A stretch of DNA of 64,000 nucleotides. Origin: Serinus canaria. Lineage: Eukaryota; Chordata; Aves; Passeriformes; Fringillidae. The stretch lies in assembly GCF_022539315.1 (NCBI RefSeq), contig NC_066314.1:62233543-62297542 (forward strand). Direction: 5' to 3'. The position numbers and the translations under genes are program-made. Below the pieces are notes generated by a model. The model was given only the letters and a program-made list of their open reading frames with translations. It had not been told where the DNA came from and did no database searches. Below are positions 48,116 to 60,494 of the stretch, in pieces (the first letter of the stretch is position 1; every line of letters starts with the position of its first letter).

Positions 48116-48157
48116 TTTTAATCAACATTGGTTGATTAAAATCATCTTGATTTTAAT
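48116..48157. repeat. Two adjoining short hairpins
   Basis: TTTTAATCAAC at 48116-48126 pairs exactly with 48131-48141 (loop ATTG). ATTAAAATCA at 48135-48144 pairs exactly with 48148-48157 (loop TCT). They share bases and so form alternative structures. Confidence 0.9.
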
Positions 48158-50872
48158 TAGCTGGTTTCTGTAGCAATTCATACACTCCAAATAGAATTAT
48201 ATTGACCTAACATATTTTTATGTCAATGTAAGCAAACCAGGGCAGCTTTCTTTGGGTTTATTCCTCTTATTATTGTGTAAGCCTATGATACATGCATTAG
48301 TTTGCACTGGCATGCAGAAGCTAAACTGATAAAGCCATTTTGAGAGCCAATATGAGTGTTGACAAGAAAACAATTTTCTTCCATTTTACTCTTCTGAGAT
48401 TTGAAAAGAATAAACAAATATCTTGTCTTCCAACAGAAACAAAGATCTCAGAGCATTGCTAGAAGTAAGAAAGACCTGCACCAGTAACATAACAGTGGGG
48501 CATGAAAAGAAGGTTGATTCTCTGTGAATGAAACAGAAAAAAGTTGATCCTCAGTGTTTCCTTGTTCCTCACCCTTTGCCTACTTCCTAAGACCTTTATT
48601 GGTCTGGAATTTGTAGGAAAGTTGTACCTTCCTTTCCATCATGCTACCAGCTCCTCTTCCTAATTTTCCAGCATGTCTTTTCTATTTTTTTTTTTTTTGT
48701 GTCTTTCCTTATCATTTTTTGTAGCCATAGTGTAGATGTGATGAGCATCTAGAGCAGCACTAAGACTGATATAAAGAAGACCTTTGCATGGTACGCTTTA
48801 CCAGCTGTAACTGTGTACAGTTTTGACCATGGATATGTTCCTGTGTAGCAATCCAGTTATCCAATATCCCATCTGTGCATACCTCAGTGGACACGTCCAT
48901 CTGATCCTTTTTTTATGCCCTAATATGTCCTTTGCTATGTCTTCTCCTGCCCACTTCTGATGTGGGCAAAAGTTACCTAGTTAATAGCTGCATCTGGTTA
49001 ATTCAGCTTAACAAGAAGCTTCTAAAATAACTCAAATTTCCTCATTGTCCTATCACTTTCCCACAGTGAAGTCTGATTATGTGGGGGATAGGGAGACTGG
49101 CCTTTTTCTGCTATCTGTGATGAAGGTGAAGGTTACAGCTGCCTACATGGACACAAGGAGTACTTCAACCTCCAGCAGCTCCCAGTTCAATTTTATGTAC
49201 CTGGTCAATCACCTCAATGTTTGTGTGGAGGTTTCATGCTTAACACTTGTTGATTCTTTCTTTTTCTCACTGCCAAGAAGATACATGTTTGGGGAGGCTC
49301 TCCTTGTTTAGAGAACCTAGAGTTAAACATTGGATCAGTCAATTTTGCCCTGTTTTCCTTATAAATCTCCAGCAAAAGGTGTCAGTACTCCGGGGAAATA
49401 TCCTGACTGTTGCTGTGCTACAGAAGTTTGTGCGGGGCAGCTCTAAGGGTTCTGTTCTCTTGAAATAAAACAGAGGAGGGGAGAAGCCAAGAACACAATG
49501 CACACTGCACATGCCTGTGCATGTTTGTGTGATGGCTACAGTGATTTTCTGCTGAATTTGTTTGCTTTGAGACTGAGGGTGAACACAAAACAAGTGGACC
49601 TCTCTTTTACAGAGGTCACAATAAGTCAAATACAACAATGCTGTAAAAGAGGTTTGCCTTCCTAGCTCTCCTCACCTGAGCTAGCAGTGGCTGTTTATCA
49701 TGTACAGTTATTTTACTATCTGCAGAGATAAAGCAAGTTGAGGAAGAAGGGGTGGGGGTTACATGAGAGGCCAAGGACAGGGAGCTTTTCGTGCAGCCTC
49801 TCAAACACTTTGATTGTAGTTTGGGATTTTTCAAAGCTGCACATGTTGAGTAAAATCTGCCAATAAACACAGCTCAGTGGGTGAGAAATCTGTCTGCCTC
49901 TTGCTGAGGATTAGAAGAGAAAAGACACCAAACGAGCAGTTTCTTCACATGTGGGTCATGCCCCTCACTGGGGTACTTGCCCCTGACCTAATCCTGCTCT
50001 ACTTTGTCTCCCTCACTCCCTCCTGTCTTCCTTCCCCCTTCTACTCCTCTGCTGCTGCACTACTGGTGGTCTGGTGCATGCTGCACAGATGTTTTCCCCA
50101 TGCTATTATAAGATTATTTTTCAAGTGGCTTCTTGGAACAGATGTTCCAGTGTATGCACTCTCCTTGTCTTGGCTGAAAGTGCTCTTTGCAAAGAGCAGA
50201 TTGCATTGCTGCTCTCCTTTTGATCTAAAGAGCGAGCGCGAGAAAAAATCCCCACACGAACGGTGCTGGGTTTTGTTTTGGGCTGCTTGGCAATGGTGCA
50301 CCTGGGTGTGTGTCTCCTGCTTCTTTTCTCCCCATCACTAGTGCTGCTTGCAGATGGTTTTTTCTGTGCCTTTCTTCCCTAGCCCATTTTTTTCCCCTTT
50401 GTGATCCAAAACTTTACTCCCACTGCCTTTAAATTTTCTTTCATCTAACACTCCGGTATTCATGCTTTCAAAATCATTCTCTACCTATTGCCAGCACCTC
50501 ATCTTCATTTTTTCCTTCCCTTGGCAACTCCTGGACTGTTAGGATGGATTAGTCCCATGAGTTTGGGTACAGGACCTGTTCCTCTTTTGGTCTTTTAGTT
50601 TTGAATTTATATTCATTACTTCGTTTCTCAGTTGTCCCAGTGAATTCACCAGGGTATTGTTGTTGCTTCTTTTTCATTTTATTTCTCCTATAGGCTCAGG
50701 AACATTTTCAATAATCAAATATTCTTATGATGTCAAAGGAGCATCTTTTCCATGTGCCACTTAATTTAGAGATGTAACAACAGCATGACACAAGGAGGTT
50801 GTGAAATGTATGCTACGTTTTAGGACCCTGTAGCAAGACTTAACCCATTGAATCTCATCTTTTGTGATTAAA

Positions 50873-50892
50873 AAAAATTAATTAATTAATCT
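50873..50892. repeat. (TTAA)n simple repeat
   Basis: AATTAATTAATTAATC, four units of the AATT/TTAA type. Confidence 0.9.
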
Positions 50893-51519
50893 TTATTTGC
50901 TCACATCCTGTCTATTAAATAAACAGCATGTCAGCTTCAACTCTGTCTGTTGCCCTTAAAATTTCAACTTACACAAACTCAGTATAGGGAGAAAAATAAA
51001 TATTAATAGTTTTTTCTGAGCCAATGAGAGAGAATTTTGAGTGGGTTCCTAACTTACTATTAATCAGGTTCAGTTAATTTGGGATTATTTACATCAGCAG
51101 AGAATTTGGTTTGGATACCTGCACATTTTTACTCCTGTTTTAATATGACCAACACTCTATGTACCCATTAACTTGTTTTATATTGCCCTATAGAAATTTC
51201 TGCAGAATTCAATGGGGAATACTAACCTCATCTAGGAGTGTGAAGGATTCTCTAACAGGAATATTACTTTCTATTTAATTTTCAGTCTGTCCTAGATTCC
51301 TCTAGAAATGTTAATACTCCTTGTTCATTCATAAATTTGCAGAGAAATTTCTCTAGAACTCAGCAGGGCTAAAATGATGAAGTAACACACCTTCCCAGGT
51401 TATATTTTTAAACCACAATTGTAGCCTAGTGAACCCTTCCCTCCTCTAGCTTCCCTCATAGGATTTTTCTATGGCATTGTACTTCACTGTGTATCAGCAA
51501 TAAATTAATAAAACCCCAA

Positions 51520-51543
51520 ATATATATATATATATATATATAT
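51520..51543. repeat. (AT)12 microsatellite
   Basis: Twelve uninterrupted AT units, likely length-variable between individuals. Confidence 0.95.
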
Positions 51544-52804
51544 GTGGGCATATACATTTTGGCAGCATTTCTCATCCTTTAAACTACTCCTGCCTGAGAA
51601 CTAAGCCTGTAAAAACTGCTGTGGTTTTGATGCACTGCTCTCAGAGTAAGAACACCTGTAAAACTGACCTATGGGTATAAATTCACCTACAGTCCAAATA
51701 ATCCATTTGAGATAAATTATTCTGTTTCCATTCACATCTGGGGCCAGACTGCCACACAACTTTCTTCTCTGGAACTTAGAAAACTGTCCTTTCAGTACTA
51801 CTGCTGGTAGATTGCTCCTTCCTCTTGCATTCTGCACTGAAGCACTAGAAACCTGCCTGAGCCACCTCTTTATTGTTAGCATCTAAAAGGGTAGTGGGAG
51901 GGTAGAAGAGAATACTGTGTGGTTTAGTGATGGTTTTCAACAGGCTTATGAAGGTAAGATCATGTGGCAGAAAGCATGTGATCTCAGGAGACTGGATTCT
52001 CATGCTACAGGAAATCCAGTCCCATTTCCTGACCTCTCTGTGTGGTTGGTGTTGCAGGTGACATTGCAGACATAGTCACACCCAGCAGAAACCTGAAGTT
52101 TGCAGAAAAAAAAAACCCAATCTTTTCAAACAAAGGAAATCAGTGAAAATAGGCTGAAAAAACAGCCATGTGTTGGCCATCCAGGTATTTTCTTCTGACC
52201 CAGGTGAACCTCATGTCATTCATGACAGATACTGTTCTGCATTCTTGTTATGATTCTTTGATGACAGAAATGCCATAGGACTGCCACCCTATTCCAGTGT
52301 TCAAATATTCCTGCCGCCCATACAGTTTTCCAAGTCTGAATAACATTTATGGTTGCCATTGTACAGGCAGCCACTGGAGGATGTCTCCAAAAACTCACAG
52401 GTGACAGTAGGAATATCTAGGCTGTTTCAGCTGGGCTCCTTCAAGGCTCTGATTTTTATAACACCTGTAATCAAAAGTCCTATGGCAGCAGCCAGGGGTT
52501 GCTTTGGTTTGATTTTGTTCATTTGGATTAGATGATGGAAATGAATGCTTAACACATATTTGCTTTCTTTTTTATTCAACAAAGTATTTAATTGGTTGTG
52601 TCAAAATAAAAAAAATGGGTGTTCATTGGTTGTTGTTCTTTTAGTTGATTTTTTGCCTTTCAGTAAGCATAAAAAATAAAACATATGGAATTATTATTTT
52701 TATAATATGGAAAAAATTCAGTGTCACATAACTAACCTCTAGCTGATAATGTTCCGTGTGAAGATGATATTTTAGTTGCCTTTCTGTTTTTCCTTCTTCA
52801 AAAG

Positions 52805-52928
52805 AATATGGAGCATGAAAGATGACTTAAACTATACATTTCCAGAAGATGGTATCACAGATGTCTCTGATGAAGATGTGCTTCCACATTGGATGTCTTC
52901 CTTACTTCATGTTCCAAGGAAGAATTGA
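52805..52928 (+). CDS. Probable terminal coding exon of the plus-strand gene
   Basis: An acceptor with a good pyrimidine tract (GCCTTTCTGTTTTTCCTTCTTCAAAAG) opens 40 codons ending at TGA 52926-52928: IWSMKDDLNYTFPEDGITDV, then SDEDVLPHWMSSLLHVPRKN. The part DDLNYTFPEDGITDVSDEDV is strongly acidic and the tail is basic, a composition unlike the AT-rich background. Entry phase 2 matches the exit of 43190-43353. A short 3' UTR and AATAAA at 53101-53106 follow, which fits a last exon. The family is not recognised. Confidence 0.58.
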
Positions 52929-53100
52929 TCCTAAAACACTCTTGATCCATGCTGGACAGAAAAATGTGAAGAACCACGACTCCTCTTGCAGTGGACATTT
53001 GCAGAAGTAAACAGCCATGAACAGCAGGGTTTCAAAAGCTGCACAGCCCCTGCAGAGCTTCTTGGGCATTTACTACAAATTTTAATTCTGATTTAGACAA

Positions 53101-53106
53101 AATAAA
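53101..53106 (+). promoter_or_regulatory. Likely polyadenylation signal
   Basis: AATAAA 173 bases after the stop at 52928, in GACAAAATAAAAATC. Its distance from the stop and the following GT-rich text fit a 3' end for the plus-strand gene. Confidence 0.5.
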
Positions 53107-53175
53107 AATCTAACCTGTAATGATTGGCAGTTATCTGGATTTGAGTGAGTTGACAGCTGCCGTGACTTTATATAT

Positions 53176-53300
53176 AGAATCATAGAATAGTTTGCATTGG
53201 AAGAGAGCTGAAAGATCAGCTGGCTCCAGCCCCCTTTGCCATGGAGCAACCAAGACCTGCTTGCTCAAAACCCCATCCAAGCTGGCCTTGGGCCCCTATG
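53176..53300 (-). mobile_element. CR1 LINE 3' end
   Basis: On the plus strand AGAATCATAGAATAGTTTGC, then GGAAGAGAGCTGAAAGATCAG, CTCCAGCCCCCTTTGCCATG and GCTCAAAACCCCATCCAAGCTGG are the reverse complement of the CR1 3' UTR, its octamer tail at 53176. It lies about 70 bases beyond the AATAAA at 53101, so downstream of the likely gene end. Confidence 0.92.
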
Positions 53301-56300
53301 TCATTTTAGTTTGGTTTTTATGCATAAATTGTCAAAATTTTATAACATGCTCCTGTACATTTCACTTTTGGAGTCCTTTGGAGAACAAATCACATTTTTC
53401 TGCCTCCAGATGTTACCACCCTAAAATTTCCTGTTAGAGGTCTTGCTAACAGAGCTTGGGCAAAAGAAATCATGAGAAGGTGGCTTTCCAACTGAATCCA
53501 GCCAATGAACATCAGGACAAAGAGTGATTGATCTTGGCTGCAAAAATGAAACAGATTCTAAATGATTGAATCTGAACACTTCAGGAGAGATTTAACAAGG
53601 GTAAAATCCCATATCCTATATCAATCCTGTTATTAAATAACATGGGAAACCAACATCTAGGTAATTAGTTTGAGAAAATATTATTATTCACAATAGACTG
53701 CTGTCAGTAACTTGGCTTTATTTTGTGTATTCATTAACAGTAATACCTGATCAGAGCACTTTGAAATAAGAGAGAAAATCTTGTCCTATTTCATCTGAGA
53801 AGGTAGAAGGGACAAGCTCTTCATAGCAAAGGTTAAAGGAAGCACTGGCATAACTCAGTCCCTAAAGTGCACTGAGTATTCCTCCATGGAAGGCTTTTGA
53901 TAACTTTTGATAACTTTGCATCAGTGCTTCTGCCTCCTGCCCTCTTTCACAGATGCACCTAAACATATATATTCACCTTGAACCTCAGTCCCAAAATTTA
54001 TTGGCTGTGGGATGGGGGGGAGGTAAAAAAAACATAAGTTCCTTTTTCATGGTGACAGATTTGTGCTCTTGGACTGAGATCTCTGTACTACATCTTTCTG
54101 AAGCATAACAAATATTTTTCTTTTCTGACCAGCCTTCTGATATCTATGATTTTCAGAATATGGTGTTTCTGAAAGGCAGAAGAGAGGATATATTTTTTGT
54201 CCATTTGCCCTACAACTGCCTTTTTATTCCATATGCACGTTTTATAACACCTACACCTCGTGCTTTGAGGTTTCCATTGGGTTACACACTTGGTAGAGGC
54301 CTGAAAGACTAACTCACACTAAGTCTGATCTAACATCCCTATCTCTCTGTTGTGATTTCCAGCTTTCTGGATTGTGGAATGGTTTGCTTGATCTGACTCT
54401 ACATTGCCTAGAAGTAGGGCTATTAATTTTGGCTAGTAATTGTAACTAAACATCAAATAAATGCAATAATGGTAAAAAACTGAATCCCGAACATTGCCAC
54501 GATAAACTGAGACTAAGTACCATTTTCCAGGAAGTTTTTCTGCTCCATCAGGGTCTGAACACTCCTTTTCTTTACAGATATGTCCTCTCTTTCCCTTATG
54601 CCTCTGGATACCACAGTTAGTCAGACTCATCTCAAACATTCCTCCTATCCCTCTTTTCCTCAGTCCAGCATAGCTCTGGATGTGTCTGGATGCATCACCA
54701 CTGATGCTAATCTTGCTGGAACTGTTTGCCCCTGGATATCTGAAGCTGCAATCTAAAATTACCTTGTAGGAAGGATAGGGTTAAAAAAGCATTATGGGGT
54801 TCACATGAAGGTAATCTGGGGGCACAGATAAGGCACATCTAATCTACAGGATGATCTTGCTTCATCAGTACCTTACAATTGTCCTACAGGATTAATTATA
54901 AATAGTGCAGTGCTCATCAGCTGGGAAATGTTTTTAATGACAAACTTCATTTCCAAAACTTGTGTCCCTTCTCCCTGGACAAACATGTGGCAATCTATTA
55001 ATATTAAGCAAAAGGTTGCTTATTTAAATGATAAAAAGGAACCATGTTATTGGTTAAGTGCTCTGTTTGGAAACAGTTTTAGAGGTGGTCATGTAACAAA
55101 ATGGGAGGAAACCCAGTTGACAACACAGAGCGTTAAAGCTGAGGTGGTAGCAAAGGCAGGCAGTCAGCTAGGAAGGACTGTGAGAACTCACAAATAGGGG
55201 AACAGGGCGCTTTAATTTGGGAATCAGGTTTTAAGCCATATTTTCTGATTGCGCAATTGAATTTAACTCTTAGCTAACAAACAGACCTAGAATTTGAAGT
55301 TGCAAAGTCCATCGCACAGGATGTTTTCCTCCTGGCTCATAAGACTTATGAAATACGCTTTTTTTTTTTTTTTTTGTCACTGCAGTGCAGTTGATTTCAG
55401 AGAAGGCTAAAATAACATTGCAGAAGTCTTCCCTTCCAAAGGACAGCCAAAACTTCCTTGGCTCACCTGCCAGTTCTATTCTGACTCTTGTGTGTCACAC
55501 AGCTGTCGGCTCACACCACACGGCTGGATGACTACTGAGTTTATGAGAATATTTGTGACCACTCTTAATTTAGATGAAAGCTATGACTCCAGCAGCCAAT
55601 GGCAGGCAAACATTGGCTGCCTAAAAGATATGAGCACTTTCTTTTATAAAAATGCATTCTAGTTTCTGGCACTACCTAGATGGCTGAGCTCAAGGACTGG
55701 AAAATGTGAGGTTGGGACATTGTGATTCAGCTGTTTGTTGTATAGCATTCATTATTATCTTCTGTATTTTCCCACAAGGACAGTTATAAATAATTTTGTA
55801 GTGATTAGACGGGAGAAGTAAGCACAATCCTTACTCAGCACAACAGGAGAACAAGCTTTCCATCATCCCTCCCCCCCTTTCTCTATCTGACACCCTTGTT
55901 GTTCCCTGACCACTTTTACTACTGAAGTAGTGGCCCCAGCCTGGGTGCTGGTGGTGCAGGAACTCTTCACCTGTGAGGGTGAACAGGAGAGCAAAGAACC
56001 ATGAGGAACCTGACTCTGCCTCCCCTTCCACACACCAGCTGGAGCAAAGGGCTGTATGTCTGATTCAGGGTCCTCTAGACCATGCAAATATTTGTGTTGA
56101 TTTCAGTGGCTTTGGATCAGCACCTGTGTACACAGTAAGGTTTTTTCCCATAAAAGGACAAAGTTGTGTTTTCCTTTCATAGAGAGAAAGGAAGCACCAA
56201 TAATGCCTTCCCTGCTCTGCTCCTGAGAGAGTCCCTCTGGGTGTTGCTGTGCATCCTAGTTTGCTGTTCTTGCAGATCCCTAGAAAGTCTAACCCATGCA

Positions 56301-57041
56301 CACACATCCATTCCTCTTGTTCAAGACAAAGGAACCATGCTTGGTGTGTTCCACCTCATAGTTTTCAATGTTCCAGGGGTAATGAAAGGCCGGGAACATT
56401 TTATGGGATGTGTCCATTGCAAGAGAGGGAAAATTAGTCCTTTATTACCCAAGGAACTGTAAGTCAGTGTGAGTGATGTGATACCTTGCTCCTTTAAAAG
56501 TGCATTCCACTAGTGCTACCATGCAATTCCTGTTCTTCTTATAAAGCTTTTCTACCTGAAGCTGCGTGGTTTAACTGATTTGTTTGGTTTTGTTTTTTTT
56601 TTTGGAAGAATCTGGTCGAGGAACTCACAATAAAATCTAAGCTACAGTCCATAAAAGTTTACCATTTCACAAGTTATTTAATTTCATGTTTATGTTGCTG
56701 GATCTCTGGGGAAAAAAAAAGTGTAATAAGGTCAAGCCACAGGAAATTAGCACGATTAAAAAAAAAAAAAAAGACGAAGAATTTATAGCCCATGATTCAT
56801 CAATTTGATTGACTGCTGTTGTATTAATGTACTGTGTTTCATCCATTTTCTTCACTTTAATTCTGAGGTTTCAAAGTCTGTCTCATAGGTTGATCAAGTC
56901 CCTCATTATAAAGCCCTGCTTTGAAATTTGGACCACAAAAACTTTCTTTTACATGTCATCAAGATCATAATGAAGATGAAACGAAAATTATTATGGCATT
57001 AGTTTTGTGGGATTAAAAAATTATTTCATATTGTTTTTCAG
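53301..57041. other. AT-rich stretch, mostly unassigned
   Basis: No gene is supported. An old repeat relic lies at 56095-56125 (TTGATTTCAGTGGCTTTGGAT). A T17 tract lies at 55359-55375 and an A-run at 56759-56773. Open frames at 55831-56462 on both strands lack splice context. Confidence 0.4.
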
Positions 57042-57134
57042 CTGGAAGGAAAAGATGGCTTTCTGTATTCTTTTGAAATGCAAAGGAGTTCAGTTATTCT
57101 ATTCCTGGAGTATGTTTCTATTGATCTGCTATGA
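57042..57134 (+). CDS. Candidate terminal exon, unidentified
   Basis: The acceptor TTTCATATTGTTTTTCAG precedes 30 open codons ending at TGA 57132-57134: LEGKDGFLYSFEMQRSSVIL then FLEYVSIDLL. Entry is phase 0. AATAAA follows at 57173-57178, 39 bases after the stop. It could be an alternative last exon of the plus-strand gene, a separate gene, or chance; the phase differs from the exit of 43190-43353. The text is protein-like, but nothing was recognised. Confidence 0.3.
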   Translation: MEGKDGFLYSFEMQRSSVILFLEYVSIDLL

Positions 57135-57172
57135 TTCATCTCTGGAAGAAGTCTCTTGATAAAACACTTCTA

Positions 57173-57178
57173 AATAAA
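57173..57178 (+). promoter_or_regulatory. Possible polyadenylation signal
   Basis: AATAAA in CTAAATAAAAATC, following the candidate exon at 57042-57134. Confidence 0.3.
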
Positions 57179-58886
57179 AATCTTGTCGTTTGGGGGAAAA
57201 TGGACATTAATGGTGTTTTGAGAGCCCTTGCAATGCTTTAATAAATGACAGCACTTTGATGAGGGCTGAGATTCTGTGTTCTGGTCAATAATACTAAAAT
57301 ATCCAACTCTTTATGGACCAGCAGTCCCCTTTGAGGCAAAGTGTTGGTGGTGAAGCATTGCAGGAGGTGATGAAGATAAGTGTGTTTGTGTGCAAAGAAA
57401 GGGAAGTTAGGGAGGTGTTGGTAACAGGACTATGCAGCAATAATAGATTTGGGGGTCAGAGAATTGTGGAAAAGCAAAGATCACAGAAATTTAAGAGAAG
57501 CATGTAGCACAGGGAACAGCATCACTTTGCAAGCAAGGAAAAGCTAATCATACAGAGGGGAAAGAGTAAAAGAGAGGAATGAGGTTTGTTGACTCAAGAA
57601 CCAAAATCCTGTTAGGCCATGGGAGAAACATAAAGGGTGGTTGATAAAATATTAAGTGAATACTTGAAGAAGGTGAATACATAAAGTTGTGTGAGATGCC
57701 ATTGATCAGAGCAGAAATTGATGTAATGGGATTTCTGCCAGGTTTCTGGAAGAGTCAGGGCAAAAGTTGCTGGCAGATGTCCTATTTCCTTGCTCTTGGG
57801 CTATCTATAGATAATGCTTTACAGTCCCCAGACTTTTGCGAGCTACCTTCAAGGCTGTCTCTGGCACTGTCCAGGATTCCTGAGAGCTACAAAGGGTCAA
57901 GGTAGAAGGACCTGCTGAGCAGGCAAAAGGGGCCTGCCCAAAGGACAAAAAGACCACCTTGGACATAACTATTGTTTGGTTTTTTAATTACTTTGCATGT
58001 TGGAGCAGAAGGGTTAGAGTTCAAGAGGCTTCTTTTTTATTTTCTGTGGGTTTTTTTTCAAGAACAATTATCTGAGGACCCAGCAAACCTGATTTTTAAA
58101 CTCCTTACTAGTTGCAGAGAATTCTCAGACACATGAGGACAAATAATCTTCCTATATTAGTTGCATGATGCCATTTTTCCCTTTTTCAGCCTGGGCTCTT
58201 TTCTCCTCATGCTGGTAAACTCTGCTGCTTCAAAGGTCTTGGCTGCCTCTCTGGAAAGGCTGGTTGAGACCCAGACACATGGCAAGGGGTTTTCAGAGAG
58301 CCAGGCTCCAAGGTCTCAAAGGTAGCATGGGGTACTGGGGTACCCATGCCGGAGTCCTTGCTACACATAATCATGGAGAAACAGTTCATTCTGGCTGATG
58401 TGAATCAGCTAACAATGTGTAGTCACTCCACAGGGAAGAAGGAAGGCAGAATAAAGAGGTACAGGGACAAGCTTTCCTGCCATGAGCAGGGATAAGCATG
58501 GAAACCCACTATTTTTAGTGTCACCCCTGTAGGACTAGGTGACACCAGCAGTGAGTATTCGCAGTCTGGTAGAAGACCAGACTAAGAGCATTGCTGACCC
58601 AAGTCCTGAGTTTGAAGGGAGGGTGCTTGTGGTCAGAAATTATGAAGGAATGGGTCAAGAAATGCCTTCATTTGGAGCCTGTTGAAGTTTTGTGTGTTGC
58701 TCTCAGAGGTTACAGATGTGCTTCTCTTCCTCAGAAAGTGTGGAATGAGCCTTGCTGGCCAACCTGCCTTATGCACCAGAGACAGTTCTTCTTTGATTGA
58801 AGAATGCTGGTACTTCTGGGCTGAGTCAAACTTTTGATATAAGGCAGAGTGTGAGGTTTTAGAATTGTGAGGTGCAACTAGATCAG

Positions 58887-58909
58887 AAAAAAAAAAAAAA
58901 AAAAAAAAA
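58887..58909. repeat. A23 homopolymer
   Basis: An uninterrupted A run in GATCAG(A)23GGGC. No element or gene end was recognised beside it. Confidence 0.95.
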
Positions 58910-60445
58910 GGGCAAAAAACCCTCAGTGTCTATTGAGTTGCAGAAGTTTGGGAGTAAGACTACCTGTCAGCAAAAACAGACTAGATTTGGCTCAATTTAA
59001 GGTATGCTAAAAGCCTGGACTGTGAGGACAGATTGGGCATTTCAGCCAAATACCATAATGAGCAGTGCTTGTGAATGCTGTTTTAGAGGTGTGGATGTGA
59101 CCAAACAATAATTTATGGTGTCTGCCAGAACCTCAGGGCTTTCCAAAGGAGTGATTTTGAGAGTGGAACACCATATTACTATGACAAAATACTTGTGCTG
59201 CCTCATGCAGCTGTCTCAGCTCATGTATAAGAGAGAAAAATAGGAGAAGTAAGAAATAATGTAAAGTGTCTAGCACATGATTAAAAAGAAGATTGTAATG
59301 AGTACAGGAAATAAAACTGAGTTATAACTTTATCTGATTATGGAACTACACCGTGGCAGGAGGGTGACACTGGTAGCCTGTTATGTTCAGTGAGCTGTTA
59401 ATGATGGACAGTCTACTGGAAAAAATTATGATCCATGGCTGTGAATTCAAGAGGAGCACTGAAGACTGACTAAATGTCACCAAGCCCTGGGGATAAGTGG
59501 GAGCTGGACTGTGCCCATATCCACCATGCTTGCAGACAAACAGACAGCCAGGTTGTCATGGCTGTGGTCTTGGTCCTGGGCAGCAACAGGACCTAAAAAT
59601 CATTCTTGAATCTCTCTCACTAGGGACTGGAAAAGGGAGAGGTTGAAGTGGTGGTTACCTCCCCTCCCCCTGCTGCCAGTGCCATTGTAAATTTATATTG
59701 TGTCCCATTAAGGCTTTAGCAACCCTCTACCTTCCCAGTGCTGCTTCAATACCAGCTGGTCTCTGCTCCCTGCACCCACCTGTCCTTGCCCCCTGCATGT
59801 CTAAAGGGAAAGACACTGGTGCTGCCTATGAAGTAACTGGATATCCAAAATTAGGAACCATAGCCTTTTTTAACTGGGTAAAGATATGAAGAGGTATCCA
59901 TAAAAAGGCAAGCACATCTGTTTGAAAATAATAACTGCTAAGGTGGTACAATGCATTTATTTTTGAACATGAAAACTTTTCCTGGAAATGTGGAATTCTT
60001 GATGACTTTTTGTTTTTAGAAACTAGACTTAGATTTTCCACAAGTACTCTTCCAAATATTGAAGTCTTCTGAAAGCTGGGTTTGGATGGTGGGGTCAGAG
60101 TGGAGGATATGGGCTCTTCTAAAAAGTATGCCCTAAATCAATAGTGAGGAATAATACTTTCCCTTCACACTGAAGAAATCCTTTCTATGAGACCTGTCTT
60201 ACAACAGAGTTTGTACCAGCTCATCCTTGCAGCATTCCTGATTTACTCTAAAAGTAGAAAAATGGTGGAACAGCACAGTGGAACTGGTGCTTTGATATGA
60301 CAGGTTAGAGATTGCAAAGCTGCTGTTTCTCATACCTGAGGTAGCCAGGCCAAATAAATACATGGAGTAATTAGTCAGCAGAGAGGAGCTCGCATGGACT
60401 GGAGGGAAATTAATTCTGGAAGTCTCAGAAAAAGAAGATACAGGC

Positions 60446-60494
60446 AATCAAGGCATGATTCTTTTAAGAAAATCAAGGCATGATTCTTTTAAGA
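60446..60494. repeat. Exact 24-base tandem duplication
   Basis: AATCAAGGCATGATTCTTTT plus AAGA occurs at 60446-60469 and at 60471-60494, one A apart. Full identity points to a recent event. Confidence 0.97.

Larger units (their letters stand above)
48158..52804. other. Intron-like AT-rich stretch
   Basis: A 154-codon plus-strand frame at 49877-50341 runs through pyrimidine-rich DNA that also has a small CpG cluster at 50230-50265 (GAGCGAGCGCGAG); no splice signals or domains support coding. Simple repeats lie at 50873-50892 and 51520-51543. Confidence 0.4.

Noticed and set aside
56098..56128. A 28-base exon-like segment between TTGATTTCAG and GTAAGG.
   Set aside because: The text is better explained by the old TTGACTTCAATGGG-type repeat, which supplies the acceptor-like letters.
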